A DNA stretch of 7,750 bases from Thermoproteota archaeon (GTDB lineage: Archaea; Thermoproteota; Methanomethylicia; Culexarchaeales; Culexmicrobiaceae): contig QMQZ01000010.1 of NCBI GenBank assembly GCA_003649145.1, positions 1-7,750 on the forward strand, given 5' to 3'. Positions 1 through 6,194 of the stretch are shown piece by piece; within the stretch, counting starts at the first letter, position 1, and each line of letters begins with the position of its first letter. Below the pieces are notes generated by a model. The model was not told where the DNA came from and ran no database searches. It saw only the letters and a program-made list of their open reading frames with translations. The position numbers and the translations under genes are program-made.

Positions 1-840
1 AAACCTGCACTGCTAATAACTGCTGAAAACGGCGAAAACGTTCTAGTCGTAGCTGATCTTCATATAGGATTTGAACTCGAATTAGCATCTCAAGGCATTA
101 GAGTGCCTTCACAGGCAGAAAAGCTCCTGACATCCCTAAAACAAATAATTCGCGATTACTCGCCTTCAAGACTTATCTTGCTGGGCGACATTAAGCATGA
201 AATAGCAAAGATCTCTCCAAGTGAATGGATCGACATTCCAAAATTTTTCAACTCTTTGCTAAAAGAAAAGATAAGTGTCGAAGTTATACCTGGCAATCAT
301 GATGGAAACATTGAACCTCTCACCCCAAGAGCCGTGAAAATACACTCGGTAAGAGGAGTCCTTCTGAAAACCCTCAAGAATACGCTAATAGGTTTAATTC
401 ATGGACATGCCTGGCCATCTCCTTCCCTATTTCAAGCTGAAACCATCGTGATGGGACACGTTCACCCTGTAATAGAACTAAGAGACCATATGGGTTTCAG
501 AATGGTAGAGCCAGTATGGGTTAAAGTTAAAGTGTCTACTGAAGAGTTGATTAAAGACTACTTAAAGTATAGGAAAATAAAATTTTCAGAAAGCTCTATT
601 GATGCATTTAAAGAGACCTTCGGATTTGCTCCCAGAACTGAAAATATAATAATTATGCCGGCTTTTAACGATTACCTTCGAGGCGCTGCAATAAATAAGT
701 TCCAAAGAACTTCTCTCCTAGGGCCACTTTTAGAAGCTGAAATAATGCATATACAAGCTTCAGAGGTGTACCTACTAGATGGAACCTTTCTCGGTGAGAT
801 TGCAACGTTACAAAGACTGTCAGTGAACTCCGAACTGTAA
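1..840 (+). CDS. SbcD/Mre11-related archaeal metallophosphoesterase (COG1407 / TIGR00024 type), 5' partial
   Basis: The frame is open from base 1 to the TAA at 838-840 (279 visible residues), so the true start lies outside the window. All calcineurin-like phosphoesterase motifs are visible: VVADLHIG (bases 46-69, Asp and His metal ligands), LLGDIKHE, VIPGNHDG, LIHGHAW and VMGHVHP. The C-terminal signature IIIMPAFNDYLRGAAIN is typical of the archaeal SbcD-related group. The GTG at 103 cannot be the real start because it would remove the first metal-binding motif. Only a short N-terminal piece should be missing, since the DLH motif normally lies near the start. The family is a two-metal phosphoesterase, presumably cytoplasmic, with poorly defined substrates; a nuclease role is suggested only by its relation to SbcD. 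The next gene follows on the same strand within 10-55 nt, so the two may be cotranscribed. Fold and family are secure; the substrate is unknown. Confidence 0.93.
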   Translation, partial: KPALLITAENGENVLVVADLHIGFELELASQGIRVPSQAEKLLTSLKQIIRDYSPSRLILLGDIKHEIAKISPSEWIDIPKFFNSLLKEKISVEVIPGNHDGNIEPLTPRAVKIHSVRGVLLKTLKNTLIGLIHGHAWPSPSLFQAETIVMGHVHPVIELRDHMGFRMVEPVWVKVKVSTEELIKDYLKYRKIKFSESSIDAFKETFGFAPRTENIIIMPAFNDYLRGAAINKFQRTSLLGPLLEAEIMHIQASEVYLLDGTFLGEIATLQRLSVNSEL

Positions 841-885
841 TTGAACCATTATGCTTTTATTGGTGTTTTGCAATCTTAAGCCACC

Positions 886-890
886 GGTGG
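886..890 (+). promoter_or_regulatory. Ribosome binding site deciding a TTG start at 896
   Basis: GGTGG ends 5 nt before TTG 896 and matches the archaeal GGTG Shine-Dalgarno core. The alternative ATG 851, only 10 nt after the previous stop, has no such site. This is the main reason for the shorter start. Confidence 0.55.
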
Positions 891-895
891 CTAAT

Positions 896-2272
896 TTGCA
901 AGTAGATGTAGTAATAATTGGTGCAGGCCCAGCTGGACTATTTGCAGCATATGAATTATCGCATAAGAGCAAGTTATCAATTATCATTATAGATCAAGGA
1001 GCAGATGTAGACGAACGAACTTGTCCAGCAAAGACATATGCTTTTTGCAGAAAATGCTCCCCATGCAATATAATGTGCGGAGTAGGTGGTGCAGGCACTC
1101 TTTCTGGGGGCCTCTTGAATTTAAGACCTGATATTGGAGGTAATTTAGTAAGTCTGGTTGACTCATACGAGAAGGCTCAAGAACTTGTTAACTACGTAGA
1201 CTCAATCTTTTTGAAGTACGGTGCACCCAAAAAGATACATCTAGGAGATAGTGTTGCAATCGAGGAATTAGAAAGGCGCGCAGCAGCGGTGGGCGCTAAA
1301 TTTATCCCAATACCTCAACGACACATGGGTTCAGATTTAGCGCCAAGAGTAATCAAAAATTTCAAGCAAGACCTAGAAAGACATGGAGTAAAATTCCTAC
1401 TAAGGAAGAAGGTTGTTAAAATAAATCCAGGAGAAGCAGTATTAGAAGATGGGACTTCAATCAAAGCAAAATACATAATTGCCGCGCCAGGAAGAGTAGG
1501 AGCAAACTGGCTAGCTCAAGAAGCCAAAAAACTAGGAATACCGACGAGGCATGAACCCATTGATGTTGGTGTAAGAGTTGAAGTTCCAGCAGTAGTCATG
1601 GAACCTGTAATTGAAGTATGTAGAGATCCAAAATTCCACATATACACTAAAACATATGACGATTTCGTCAGAACATTTTGCGTTAACCATAGAGGCTTCG
1701 TAGTGCAAGAACTATACGACGGCTTCATAGGTGTTAATGGACACTCAATGGTTGGAAAGCAATCCCAAAATACTAACTTCGCCTTCCTCGTAAGAATAAA
1801 CTTGACAGAGCCAATAGAGGATACAACTGCCTATGGACGTTCAATAGCAAAAATAGCCACAATCCTAGGAGGAGGGAAGCCAATAATACAAAGGCTAGGA
1901 GACCTAAGAATGGGAAGAAGATCAACTTGGAACAGAATTTCTCATAGTCACGTAAAGCCTACACTGAAATCAGCCACCCCTGGAGACATAGCAATGGTAC
2001 TACCACACAGAATACTTACCGACATACTTGAGGGATTAGAAATCCTAGACAAAATAATACCAGGTGTAGCAAGCTCCTCAACTCTACTCTACGCGCCAGA
2101 AGTAAAGTTCTCAGCAAATAGAATACATACAAACAAGGAACTAGAAACACCAATACCAAACCTCTACGTAGCTGGAGACGGCGCAGGGTTATCGAGAGGA
2201 ATAGTTATAGCAGCAGCAACAGGAATAATTGCCGCAAGAAGCATTCTCAAGAAAGAAGGAAAGGAGATCTAA
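896..2272 (+). CDS. FAD-dependent dehydrogenase, COG2509 type
   Basis: About 458 residues from TTG 896. The frame is open back to ATG 851, which would add 15 residues (473 in all). I prefer TTG 896: GGTGG lies at 886-890 just upstream, ATG 851 has no visible ribosome site, and the protein then begins MQVDVVIIGAGPAG, with the Rossmann GxGxxG motif directly at the N-terminus as is usual. A cysteine-rich segment follows (C58, C66, C69, C72, C76, counted from ATG 851; spacing CRKCSPCNIMCGVGGAG), as in COG2509 proteins. It might hold a metal or Fe-S centre, but that is unproven. Near the C-terminus PNLYVAGDGAGLSRGI is the second FAD-binding signature. Family members are flavoproteins of unknown substrate. 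The segment after the cysteines reads GTLSGGLLN, where I recall bacterial homologues having a SDGKL-like sequence. No signal peptide or membrane segment is seen. Confidence 0.88.
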   Translation: MQVDVVIIGAGPAGLFAAYELSHKSKLSIIIIDQGADVDERTCPAKTYAFCRKCSPCNIMCGVGGAGTLSGGLLNLRPDIGGNLVSLVDSYEKAQELVNYVDSIFLKYGAPKKIHLGDSVAIEELERRAAAVGAKFIPIPQRHMGSDLAPRVIKNFKQDLERHGVKFLLRKKVVKINPGEAVLEDGTSIKAKYIIAAPGRVGANWLAQEAKKLGIPTRHEPIDVGVRVEVPAVVMEPVIEVCRDPKFHIYTKTYDDFVRTFCVNHRGFVVQELYDGFIGVNGHSMVGKQSQNTNFAFLVRINLTEPIEDTTAYGRSIAKIATILGGGKPIIQRLGDLRMGRRSTWNRISHSHVKPTLKSATPGDIAMVLPHRILTDILEGLEILDKIIPGVASSSTLLYAPEVKFSANRIHTNKELETPIPNLYVAGDGAGLSRGIVIAAATGIIAARSILKKEGKEI

Positions 2273-2321
2273 ACTTTATTACATCCAGCTAAGCTTAACA
2301 TCACAATCAATTGCACAATAA

Positions 2322-2330
2322 CTTAAAAAT
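2322..2330 (+). promoter_or_regulatory. Probable TATA box for the 2357 gene (leaderless)
   Basis: CTTAAAAAT resembles an archaeal box A. Its centre is about 31 nt upstream of ATG 2357, and a start about 26 nt downstream would fall near 2352. That would give an essentially leaderless transcript, which fits the lack of a ribosome site before ATG 2357. The box lies in the 84-nt gap after the dehydrogenase gene. This is inference from spacing and composition only. Confidence 0.45.
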
Positions 2331-2356
2331 TAGTAAGTCTATCTATTTACCATGGA

Positions 2357-2503
2357 ATGCAAACAAATCCTTCAACCACAAATGAAGTATTAGAATTCTG
2401 GGGTAGAAATTGCCTACTTGAATTATCGTCAAGTGAACTAAAAATATACGTAGGTAAAGAGGCTGCAAATCCCCCCTCAAATACGTCGTTGAAATGCCAT
2501 TAG
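2357..2503 (+). CDS. N-terminal fragment of the broken membrane protein (48 aa as read)
   Basis: ATG 2357 opens a short frame ending at TAG 2501-2503. The first 38 residues include CLLELSSSELKIYVGKEA, a plausible pair of beta strands. From the C6 run onward this frame reads an unlikely tail, PPSNTSLKCH. One extra C would instead continue into LKYVVEMPLVLSF in the next frame, matching the start of the following fragment. No ribosome site precedes it, but a TATA-like box about 31 nt upstream fits a leaderless start. The ATG at 2352, in another frame, stops after 13 codons. Confidence 0.45.
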   Translation: MQTNPSTTNEVLEFWGRNCLLELSSSELKIYVGKEAANPPSNTSLKCH

Positions 2504-2940
2504 TTCTGTCTTTTAGTAGCTTAAAAGAATTAAGAGAGCCTAAGAAGGTAATACCAATACGAGATATAAAGCGAGTGGAGCGGACAAGCTCATCAACAGT
2601 AGAGATATATTGGCAGGAACCAGTTGACAACGTTATCTACAGAACTGTAAGGGAAAGTTTCGAGCTACATGAAGAGGAAGCTGAACGTTTCTACAATGCA
2701 ATAGTAGACCTTCTTAGAGGAGCGACCTTCTCTCAAATCCTAAAGAGGTACAAACAACGAGCTAAAATTCTTGGAGAAGTAATAAAGGACCCGGAAAGAG
2801 TAATCATAATCCGAGACCGAGACCAGAAAATAGCGATACTCAATCCTGAAGCATTTGACAAGCTATACGAAGGAAAGAAGACTGGCTACAAAATTGACAT
2901 ATTCTACTGCCCAGACCGTGTTTTTCCATATCTAAGGTAG
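2494..2940 (+). CDS. Hypothetical protein; central fragment of the broken membrane protein (148 aa as read)
   Basis: The frame is open from 2458 and ends at TAG 2938-2940. ATG 2494 is the first methionine but has no ribosome site, and the codons before it (KYVVE, 2479-2493) look coding, so this is probably not a true start. The sequence has strand-like stretches (KKVIPIRDIKRVE, STVEIYW), then a charged helix (EEEAERFYNAIVDLL). A linker helix follows (residues about 80-97), then further strands (RVIIIRD, KIAILNP, YKIDIFYC). There is no signal peptide or catalytic motif. The last four residues before the stop, PYLR, follow the T5 run and are probably out of frame. Taken alone it would be annotated as a hypothetical protein. 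Confidence 0.55.
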   Translation: MPLVLSFSSLKELREPKKVIPIRDIKRVERTSSSTVEIYWQEPVDNVIYRTVRESFELHEEEAERFYNAIVDLLRGATFSQILKRYKQRAKILGEVIKDPERVIIIRDRDQKIAILNPEAFDKLYEGKKTGYKIDIFYCPDRVFPYLR

Positions 2941-3041
2941 ACCTTTCTCTTCTAGACGTTTACACAATTTCATTTCAAGACCTAGCTAAAGTTGAGCTGA
3001 AAGGCCAAGACAGGAAAGGAAGATATTGCATTAAAATATAT

Positions 3042-3308
3042 TTGACGAACGGCGTGAAACTTACTGTAAAGTTAAGAGAATATAAGAATGCATTAAGACT
3101 TTATAGAAGACTTCAAGAAATATTGATAAAATTAGGACCAAGACAAATAAAGTCCAAACCAATAATAAAGATCCTCACTGCAAGTGCATTAGTATTTGTG
3201 GTGACGTACTGGGTAACATCTTCATTGTTTAATTTATCACAATCAGCAATTCCATTAGCAGCTTTTATTGCAATTATAGCTTTCTTAATACTCTGGATAT
3301 TAACATAA
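3042..3308 (+). CDS. Hypothetical membrane protein; C-terminal fragment of the broken gene (88 aa from TTG)
   Basis: TTG 3042 is the only common start codon in this frame, but the frame is open back to 2898. The upstream codons 2952-3041 encode a sensible sequence (DVYTISFQDLAKVEL, then YCIKIYLTNG) that resembles the central fragment. No ribosome site precedes TTG 3042. The visible protein has an amphipathic helix (YKNALRLYRRLQEILIKL), then a short basic stretch and two hydrophobic segments, ILTASALVFVVTYWVTSSLF and IPLAAFIAIIAFLILWIL. This predicts a C-terminal membrane hairpin. I believe it is the 3' end of the 2357 gene rather than an independent gene. Confidence 0.5.
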   Translation: MTNGVKLTVKLREYKNALRLYRRLQEILIKLGPRQIKSKPIIKILTASALVFVVTYWVTSSLFNLSQSAIPLAAFIAIIAFLILWILT

Positions 3309-3337
3309 CCTGCTATTTAAGCGCCTTCAGAGAGTAG

Positions 3338-3413
3338 TGGGGCCGGTGGGATTTGAACCCACGACCTTCGCCGCCCGAGGGCGACGTCCTAGACCAGGCT
3401 AGACTACGGCCCC
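3338..3413 (-). tRNA. tRNA-Pro, anticodon CGG
   Basis: The reverse strand folds as a full cloverleaf. The acceptor GGGGCCG pairs with CGGCCCC. The D arm GTCT...GGAC carries the GG pair in its loop. The anticodon stem TCGCC/GGCGA encloses the loop CTCGGGC, giving anticodon CGG (reads CCG, proline) with G37 as expected. The variable region is 5 nt and the T arm is GTGGG-TTCAAAT-CCCAC. The discriminator is A (base 3338) and the next bases read CTA, so CCA is not encoded and must be added after transcription. No intron interrupts the anticodon loop. The gene is antisense to the flanking protein genes and has its own promoter on the right. Confidence 0.97.
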
Positions 3414-3435
3414 ATCTATGCTACTGATCATTAAC

Positions 3436-3445
3436 GATATATTTC
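3436..3445 (-). promoter_or_regulatory. TATA box for the tRNA-Pro gene
   Basis: On the minus strand the sequence reads GAAATATATC. Its centre is about 27 nt upstream of the first tRNA base (3413), which is the standard archaeal box A distance for a tRNA transcript beginning at or next to the mature 5' end. The call rests on sequence and spacing only. Confidence 0.6.
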
Positions 3446-3572
3446 TAACTGCTTCCGCACATTATGCCTCTTCAGCAATGAAGATAGCATACACATTAAA
3501 TAATAGTCACTTGTCGAGCAGAATAACACTCTACACTCGGTTAAATTAGTAGTAATCGTTAGATACTCTCAC

Positions 3573-3580
3573 CTTTAAAG
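3573..3580 (+). promoter_or_regulatory. TATA box for the M20 gene
   Basis: CTTTAAAG lies about 40 nt upstream of TTG 3616. A transcript starting about 26 nt downstream (near 3603) would keep the GGTG ribosome site in a short leader. The call is inferred from spacing. Confidence 0.45.
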
Positions 3581-3601
3581 AATAATTTACCCTAGACTGT
3601 T

Positions 3602-3612
3602 GGTGGTGTGAT
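3602..3612 (+). promoter_or_regulatory. Ribosome binding site deciding a TTG start at 3616
   Basis: GGTGGTGTGAT contains GGTG at 3605-3608, 7 nt before TTG 3616. The next possible start, ATG 3625, would leave a 16-nt spacing, which is too long. TTG is therefore preferred. Confidence 0.65.
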
Positions 3613-3615
3613 ACG

Positions 3616-4764
3616 TTGTCTCGTATGTGTGTTGATGTTGAAGATATGATTAAAGAATTGAAAGCTCTAATTGAAATTCCTAGCATAGTTGGAGAAGAAG
3701 GAGAATTAGCCAAATATCTCGCAGAAGTCCTAAAGAACTATGGTTTTACTCCCGAACTTCACCGTGTTGAAGGGGACCGGTATAATGTCATATGTAGAGT
3801 CAGAGGTGATCGACCTGGCAGGACACTACTTCTAAATGGTCATTTAGATACCGTTCCAGTTGCAAGTGGTTGGCGCACCAATCCTTTTAAGCCAAAAATT
3901 GAAGGCGACAGGCTTTATGGGCTTGGAGCATGTGATATGAAGTCTGGCCTAGTAGCTCTACTGTTTGGCTTAAAAGCATTTGTTGACACTTTTGAGGATT
4001 TTGCTGGCGAGGTAATTTATTCTGCAGTGGTTGATGAGGAGGGCTTCTCTAAAGGTGCCAAAGCATTAATCAGAGAGATTAATGCTGACGCTGCAATTAT
4101 AGGCGAGCCATACTTTGCAATAGAGCGGCCGGCAGTTATTGGTGCTACTGGAAAGTTGCTTCTTGAAGTTAAAGTTGTTGGCAAAGCTGCCCACGCCTTC
4201 CGCCCATGGCTTGGAATAAATGCTATTGAAGAAGCTTCAAAAATTATTTCAAAAATCGCCGATTTGGAGCCAATTATTGACAGTAGATTTGGCAAGATTA
4301 AGCCTGCAGTCTTAAAAATAGAGGGCGGATATGAAAGATACAATGTCACAGTGCCTGAAGAATGCGTCTTTCAAGTTAATCGCTTAACACTTCCAGAAGA
4401 AACTGAAGAGAAGGTAATTTCCTGGATTAAAGGCATTATTGAGAGTGTAGATTTAAAATCTAAAGTTGAAGTGAAAATTAGACCTCCTCTGTACAAGGGA
4501 TATGTGGTAAAGAAGGACGATCCGATAGTTCTAGCTTTCCGTAGGGCCTTTATTGAAGAAATGAACGTAGCACCGAAATTAAGTTACTATGCTAACATCA
4601 CTGATGCCAACGTAATTACTGGTGAAGGTGGAATTCCGTCAATAGTGTTTGGGCCACGTGGTGGGAACACCCACATGGCAAACGAGTACGTAGAGTTAAA
4701 AACTGTTGAGAAAGCAGCAAAAATATACGCACTTACTATTAAGGAGTTTTTGGCTTTAGGGTAA
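3616..4764 (+). CDS. M20-family metallopeptidase/deacylase (ArgE/DapE/ACY1-like)
   Basis: A complete 382-residue protein, normal for the family, starting at TTG 3616 after a good GGTG site. M20 residues are in order: NGHLDTVP (H76 metal ligand, D78), GLGACDMKSG (D107 bridging ligand), VVDEEG (E141 general base, E142 ligand), IIGEP (E164 ligand), GKAAHAF (H193, dimerisation-domain histidine) and GNTHMANEYV (H353 ligand). Residues about 180-290 form the inserted dimerisation domain. The enzyme should be a cytoplasmic two-zinc hydrolase removing an acyl or aminoacyl group from an amino-acid-like substrate. Substrate cannot be read from sequence: acetylornithine, succinyl-diaminopimelate and dipeptides are all possible. 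It reads ACDMKSG where I recall the DxKGP pattern in LysK-type enzymes, so LysK is less likely. It converges on the ATPase genes with 5 bp between stops. Ile codons favour ATT (hand count 23 ATT, 9 ATA, 3 ATC), unlike its neighbours. Confidence 0.92.
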   Translation: MSRMCVDVEDMIKELKALIEIPSIVGEEGELAKYLAEVLKNYGFTPELHRVEGDRYNVICRVRGDRPGRTLLLNGHLDTVPVASGWRTNPFKPKIEGDRLYGLGACDMKSGLVALLFGLKAFVDTFEDFAGEVIYSAVVDEEGFSKGAKALIREINADAAIIGEPYFAIERPAVIGATGKLLLEVKVVGKAAHAFRPWLGINAIEEASKIISKIADLEPIIDSRFGKIKPAVLKIEGGYERYNVTVPEECVFQVNRLTLPEETEEKVISWIKGIIESVDLKSKVEVKIRPPLYKGYVVKKDDPIVLAFRRAFIEEMNVAPKLSYYANITDANVITGEGGIPSIVFGPRGGNTHMANEYVELKTVEKAAKIYALTIKEFLALG

Positions 4765-4769
4765 ATAAG
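4765..4769. other. Five-base gap between convergent stop codons
   Basis: The M20 gene ends with TAA at 4762-4764 and atpB ends with TAA read from 4772-4770. Only ATAAG separates them. There is no room for a dedicated terminator, and no T-run or hairpin is seen at the junction. Both transcripts probably end inside the opposite gene, giving overlapping antisense 3' ends (inference). Confidence 0.7.
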
Positions 4770-6194
4770 TTAGGAACTTTCTGCAGCAATGCTTGCATAT
4801 CTTGGGCAGTACTGGCGAATAATGTCTGGGTCTAGCCGTTTCCACTCCGACTCAGGTATGTATTCGCATAGGAGGTCCCAGCCTATTCGCAGAGTTGTCT
4901 CAAGATCTCTATTTTCGTTGACTCCTTGTGCAATGAACCGTCTTTCAAATGCGTCTGCAAATTCTAGGTACTTGCGGTCACGTTCGGTTAATGCCTCTTC
5001 TCCAACTACTGCTACTAATCCTCTAAGCTCAACTCCTTCGGCGTAGCAGTAGTAAAGTTGATCGCTTAAGGACTGGTGATCCTTACGCGTGTACCTTGTT
5101 GCTTCTTTCATTAACCTTGAGAGTGAAGGTAGCACGTTGATTGGCGGGTAGATTCCCTTCCTATGTAGCGCTCTATCTAAGTATATTTGTCCTTCAGTAA
5201 TGTATCCAGTTAAGTCTACTACTGGGTGCGTCACGTCTCCGCCTGGCATGGTTACTATTGGAATCAGCGTTATGCTTCCTTTCTTTCCTCTTATTCTACC
5301 GCACCTCTCGTAGTTTGTTGCAAGGTCTGTGTAGAGGTAGCCTGGGAATCCTCTTCTTCCTGGAACTTCTTCTCTTGCTGCACTTATCTCTCTTAGAGCT
5401 TCTCCATAATTTAACATGTCTGTTAATATTACTAGTATGTGCATATCTTGCTGGAAGGCTAGGTATTCTGCTGTTGTCAATGCCAATCTTGGGGTTATAA
5501 CTCTCTCGATTGCTGGGTCTTCTGCTAGGTTGATGAACATTACTACTCGCTCTAGTGCTCCTGTTCTTTCAAATTCCTGCCTGAAGTATATTGCTTCCTC
5601 CGTGGTTATGCCCATTGCTGCGAATACTATTGCGAATTCTTCTTCCTTGCCAGGTATGGTTGCCTGCCTTACTATCTGCGCTGTCAAAATGTTGTGTGGC
5701 AGTCCTGATTCAGTGAATAGCGGCAGCTTTTGCCCCCTACTTAACGTGTTCATTCCGTCGATTGCGGATATTCCTGTCTGTATGAATTCTTTTGGATATT
5801 CTCTTGCAGCTGGGTTTATTGGTGCTCCGTGGATATCTAGCTCATCTACTGGTATTATTGGTGGTCCGCCGTCTATAGGTTCTCCTCTTCCGTTGAATAT
5901 TCTGCCGAGCATGTCCATTGAAACTGGGAGTTTCATGGTTTCTCCTGTAAATCTTATTGTTGTTTTGCTGGTGTCCAGACCTCTTGTTCCTTCGAATACT
6001 TGTATCACTGCATATCCTAGCCCTGTCTCTAGTACTGTTCCTGTTCTGATCTCTCCAGTTGGTGTTTCTATCTTTACTAGCTCTCCGTACGATACCCCTT
6101 GCACGTCTTTTACTATCAGTAATGGCCCTGAAACTTCTGCGACTGTCCGGTATTTTATTGCTTTAAGTCTATCTTCCTCGTAAGTGGCAGCCAT
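4770..6194 (-). CDS. atpB: A-type ATP synthase subunit B (regulatory, non-catalytic)
   Basis: A complete 474-residue protein, near the usual 460-470 length. An N-terminal beta barrel ([15 protein letters not shown]) leads into the nucleotide-fold domain. The Walker A loop is replaced by SGLPHN (about residues 163-168), the hallmark of the non-catalytic B subunit. Conserved B segments follow: [51 protein letters not shown] with YERCGR near the subunit interface, PGGDVTHPV and [17 protein letters not shown]. It forms the hexameric head of the membrane-bound rotary A1A0 ATPase with subunit A, on the cytoplasmic side. Its ATG shares one base with the TAA of subunit A (TAATG), and a strong ribosome site lies inside the end of that gene, so translation is probably coupled. 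No ATPase subunit follows on this strand; its stop is 5 bp from the convergent M20 gene. Confidence 0.98.
   Translation of the reverse strand: MAATYEEDRLKAIKYRTVAEVSGPLLIVKDVQGVSYGELVKIETPTGEIRTGTVLETGLGYAVIQVFEGTRGLDTSKTTIRFTGETMKLPVSMDMLGRIFNGRGEPIDGGPPIIPVDELDIHGAPINPAAREYPKEFIQTGISAIDGMNTLSRGQKLPLFTESGLPHNILTAQIVRQATIPGKEEEFAIVFAAMGITTEEAIYFRQEFERTGALERVVMFINLAEDPAIERVITPRLALTTAEYLAFQQDMHILVILTDMLNYGEALREISAAREEVPGRRGFPGYLYTDLATNYERCGRIRGKKGSITLIPIVTMPGGDVTHPVVDLTGYITEGQIYLDRALHRKGIYPPINVLPSLSRLMKEATRYTRKDHQSLSDQLYYCYAEGVELRGLVAVVGEEALTERDRKYLEFADAFERRFIAQGVNENRDLETTLRIGWDLLCEYIPESEWKRLDPDIIRQYCPRYASIAAESS
5383..5402. repeat. 20-nt exact repeat, copy in atpB (partner 6951-6970)
   Basis: This stretch is identical to 6951-6970. 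Both encode the shared EALREIS core in the paralogous B and A subunits. It reflects common ancestry plus identical codon choice, or local gene conversion; it is not a mobile repeat. Confidence 0.8.

Larger units (their letters stand above)
2357..3308 (+). pseudogene. Frame-broken gene: tandem PH-like-domain membrane protein, rebuilt as 317 aa
   Basis: Three consecutive open frames join end to end with two -1 changes. Frame 2 runs from ATG 2357, frame 1 takes over at the C6 run 2471-2476, and frame 3 takes over at the T5 run 2921-2925. Adding one C and one T gives a continuous 317-residue protein. In it VIPIRDIKRVE (about 65-75) plus an EEEAERFYNAIVDLL helix (106-120) is echoed by YTISFQDLAKVE (203-214) plus KNALRLYRRLQEIL (244-257). 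This suggests two copies of a beta-rich unit capped by an amphipathic helix, resembling a PH-like fold. Two hydrophobic helices (about 272-292 and 299-316) end the protein, so it is probably a C-terminally membrane-anchored protein with a cytoplasmic N-terminal part. I do not recognise the family and assign no function. The cause may be sequencing error, recent decay or true frameshifting; the coding continuity is better supported than the cause. Confidence 0.6.
3414..3615. other. Divergent intergenic region (202 nt)
   Basis: This gap lies between the leftward tRNA-Pro and the rightward M20 gene. It holds one TATA-like box for each. I see no convincing gene on either strand: the longest candidate is a 23-codon frame from ATG 3478 with no ribosome site or recognisable product. 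No strong inverted repeat was noticed. Confidence 0.6.

Noticed and set aside
103..105. GTG as start of the phosphoesterase
   Set aside because: It would remove the DLH metal-binding motif encoded at 55-63; the frame is open to the window edge, so the gene is 5' partial.
2343..2630. Minus-strand frame opposite the broken gene
   Set aside because: No family features; it overlaps plus-strand sequence with much better coding character.
3042..3044. TTG as a genuine independent start of a small membrane protein
   Set aside because: There is no ribosome site, and upstream codons in the same frame are coding-like and resemble the preceding fragment.
2357..3308. Programmed frameshifting as the main explanation for the broken gene
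   Set aside because: Two programmed shifts in one small gene would be exceptional, and neither site shows an obvious slippery heptamer plus a stimulatory structure by eye. Kept only as an alternative.
3309..3337. Terminator between the broken gene and the tRNA
   Set aside because: The 29-nt gap has no T-run or convincing hairpin on either strand.
3478..3549. 23-codon frame in the intergenic region
   Set aside because: No ribosome site, no conserved features, and the length is expected by chance.
4017..4349. Minus-strand frame opposite the M20 gene
   Set aside because: It covers the conserved M20 dimerisation domain coding sequence and has a low-complexity translation typical of a shadow.
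5416..6183. Long plus-strand open frame opposite atpB
   Set aside because: It is an antisense shadow of a highly conserved gene, with no ribosome site and no recognisable protein features.
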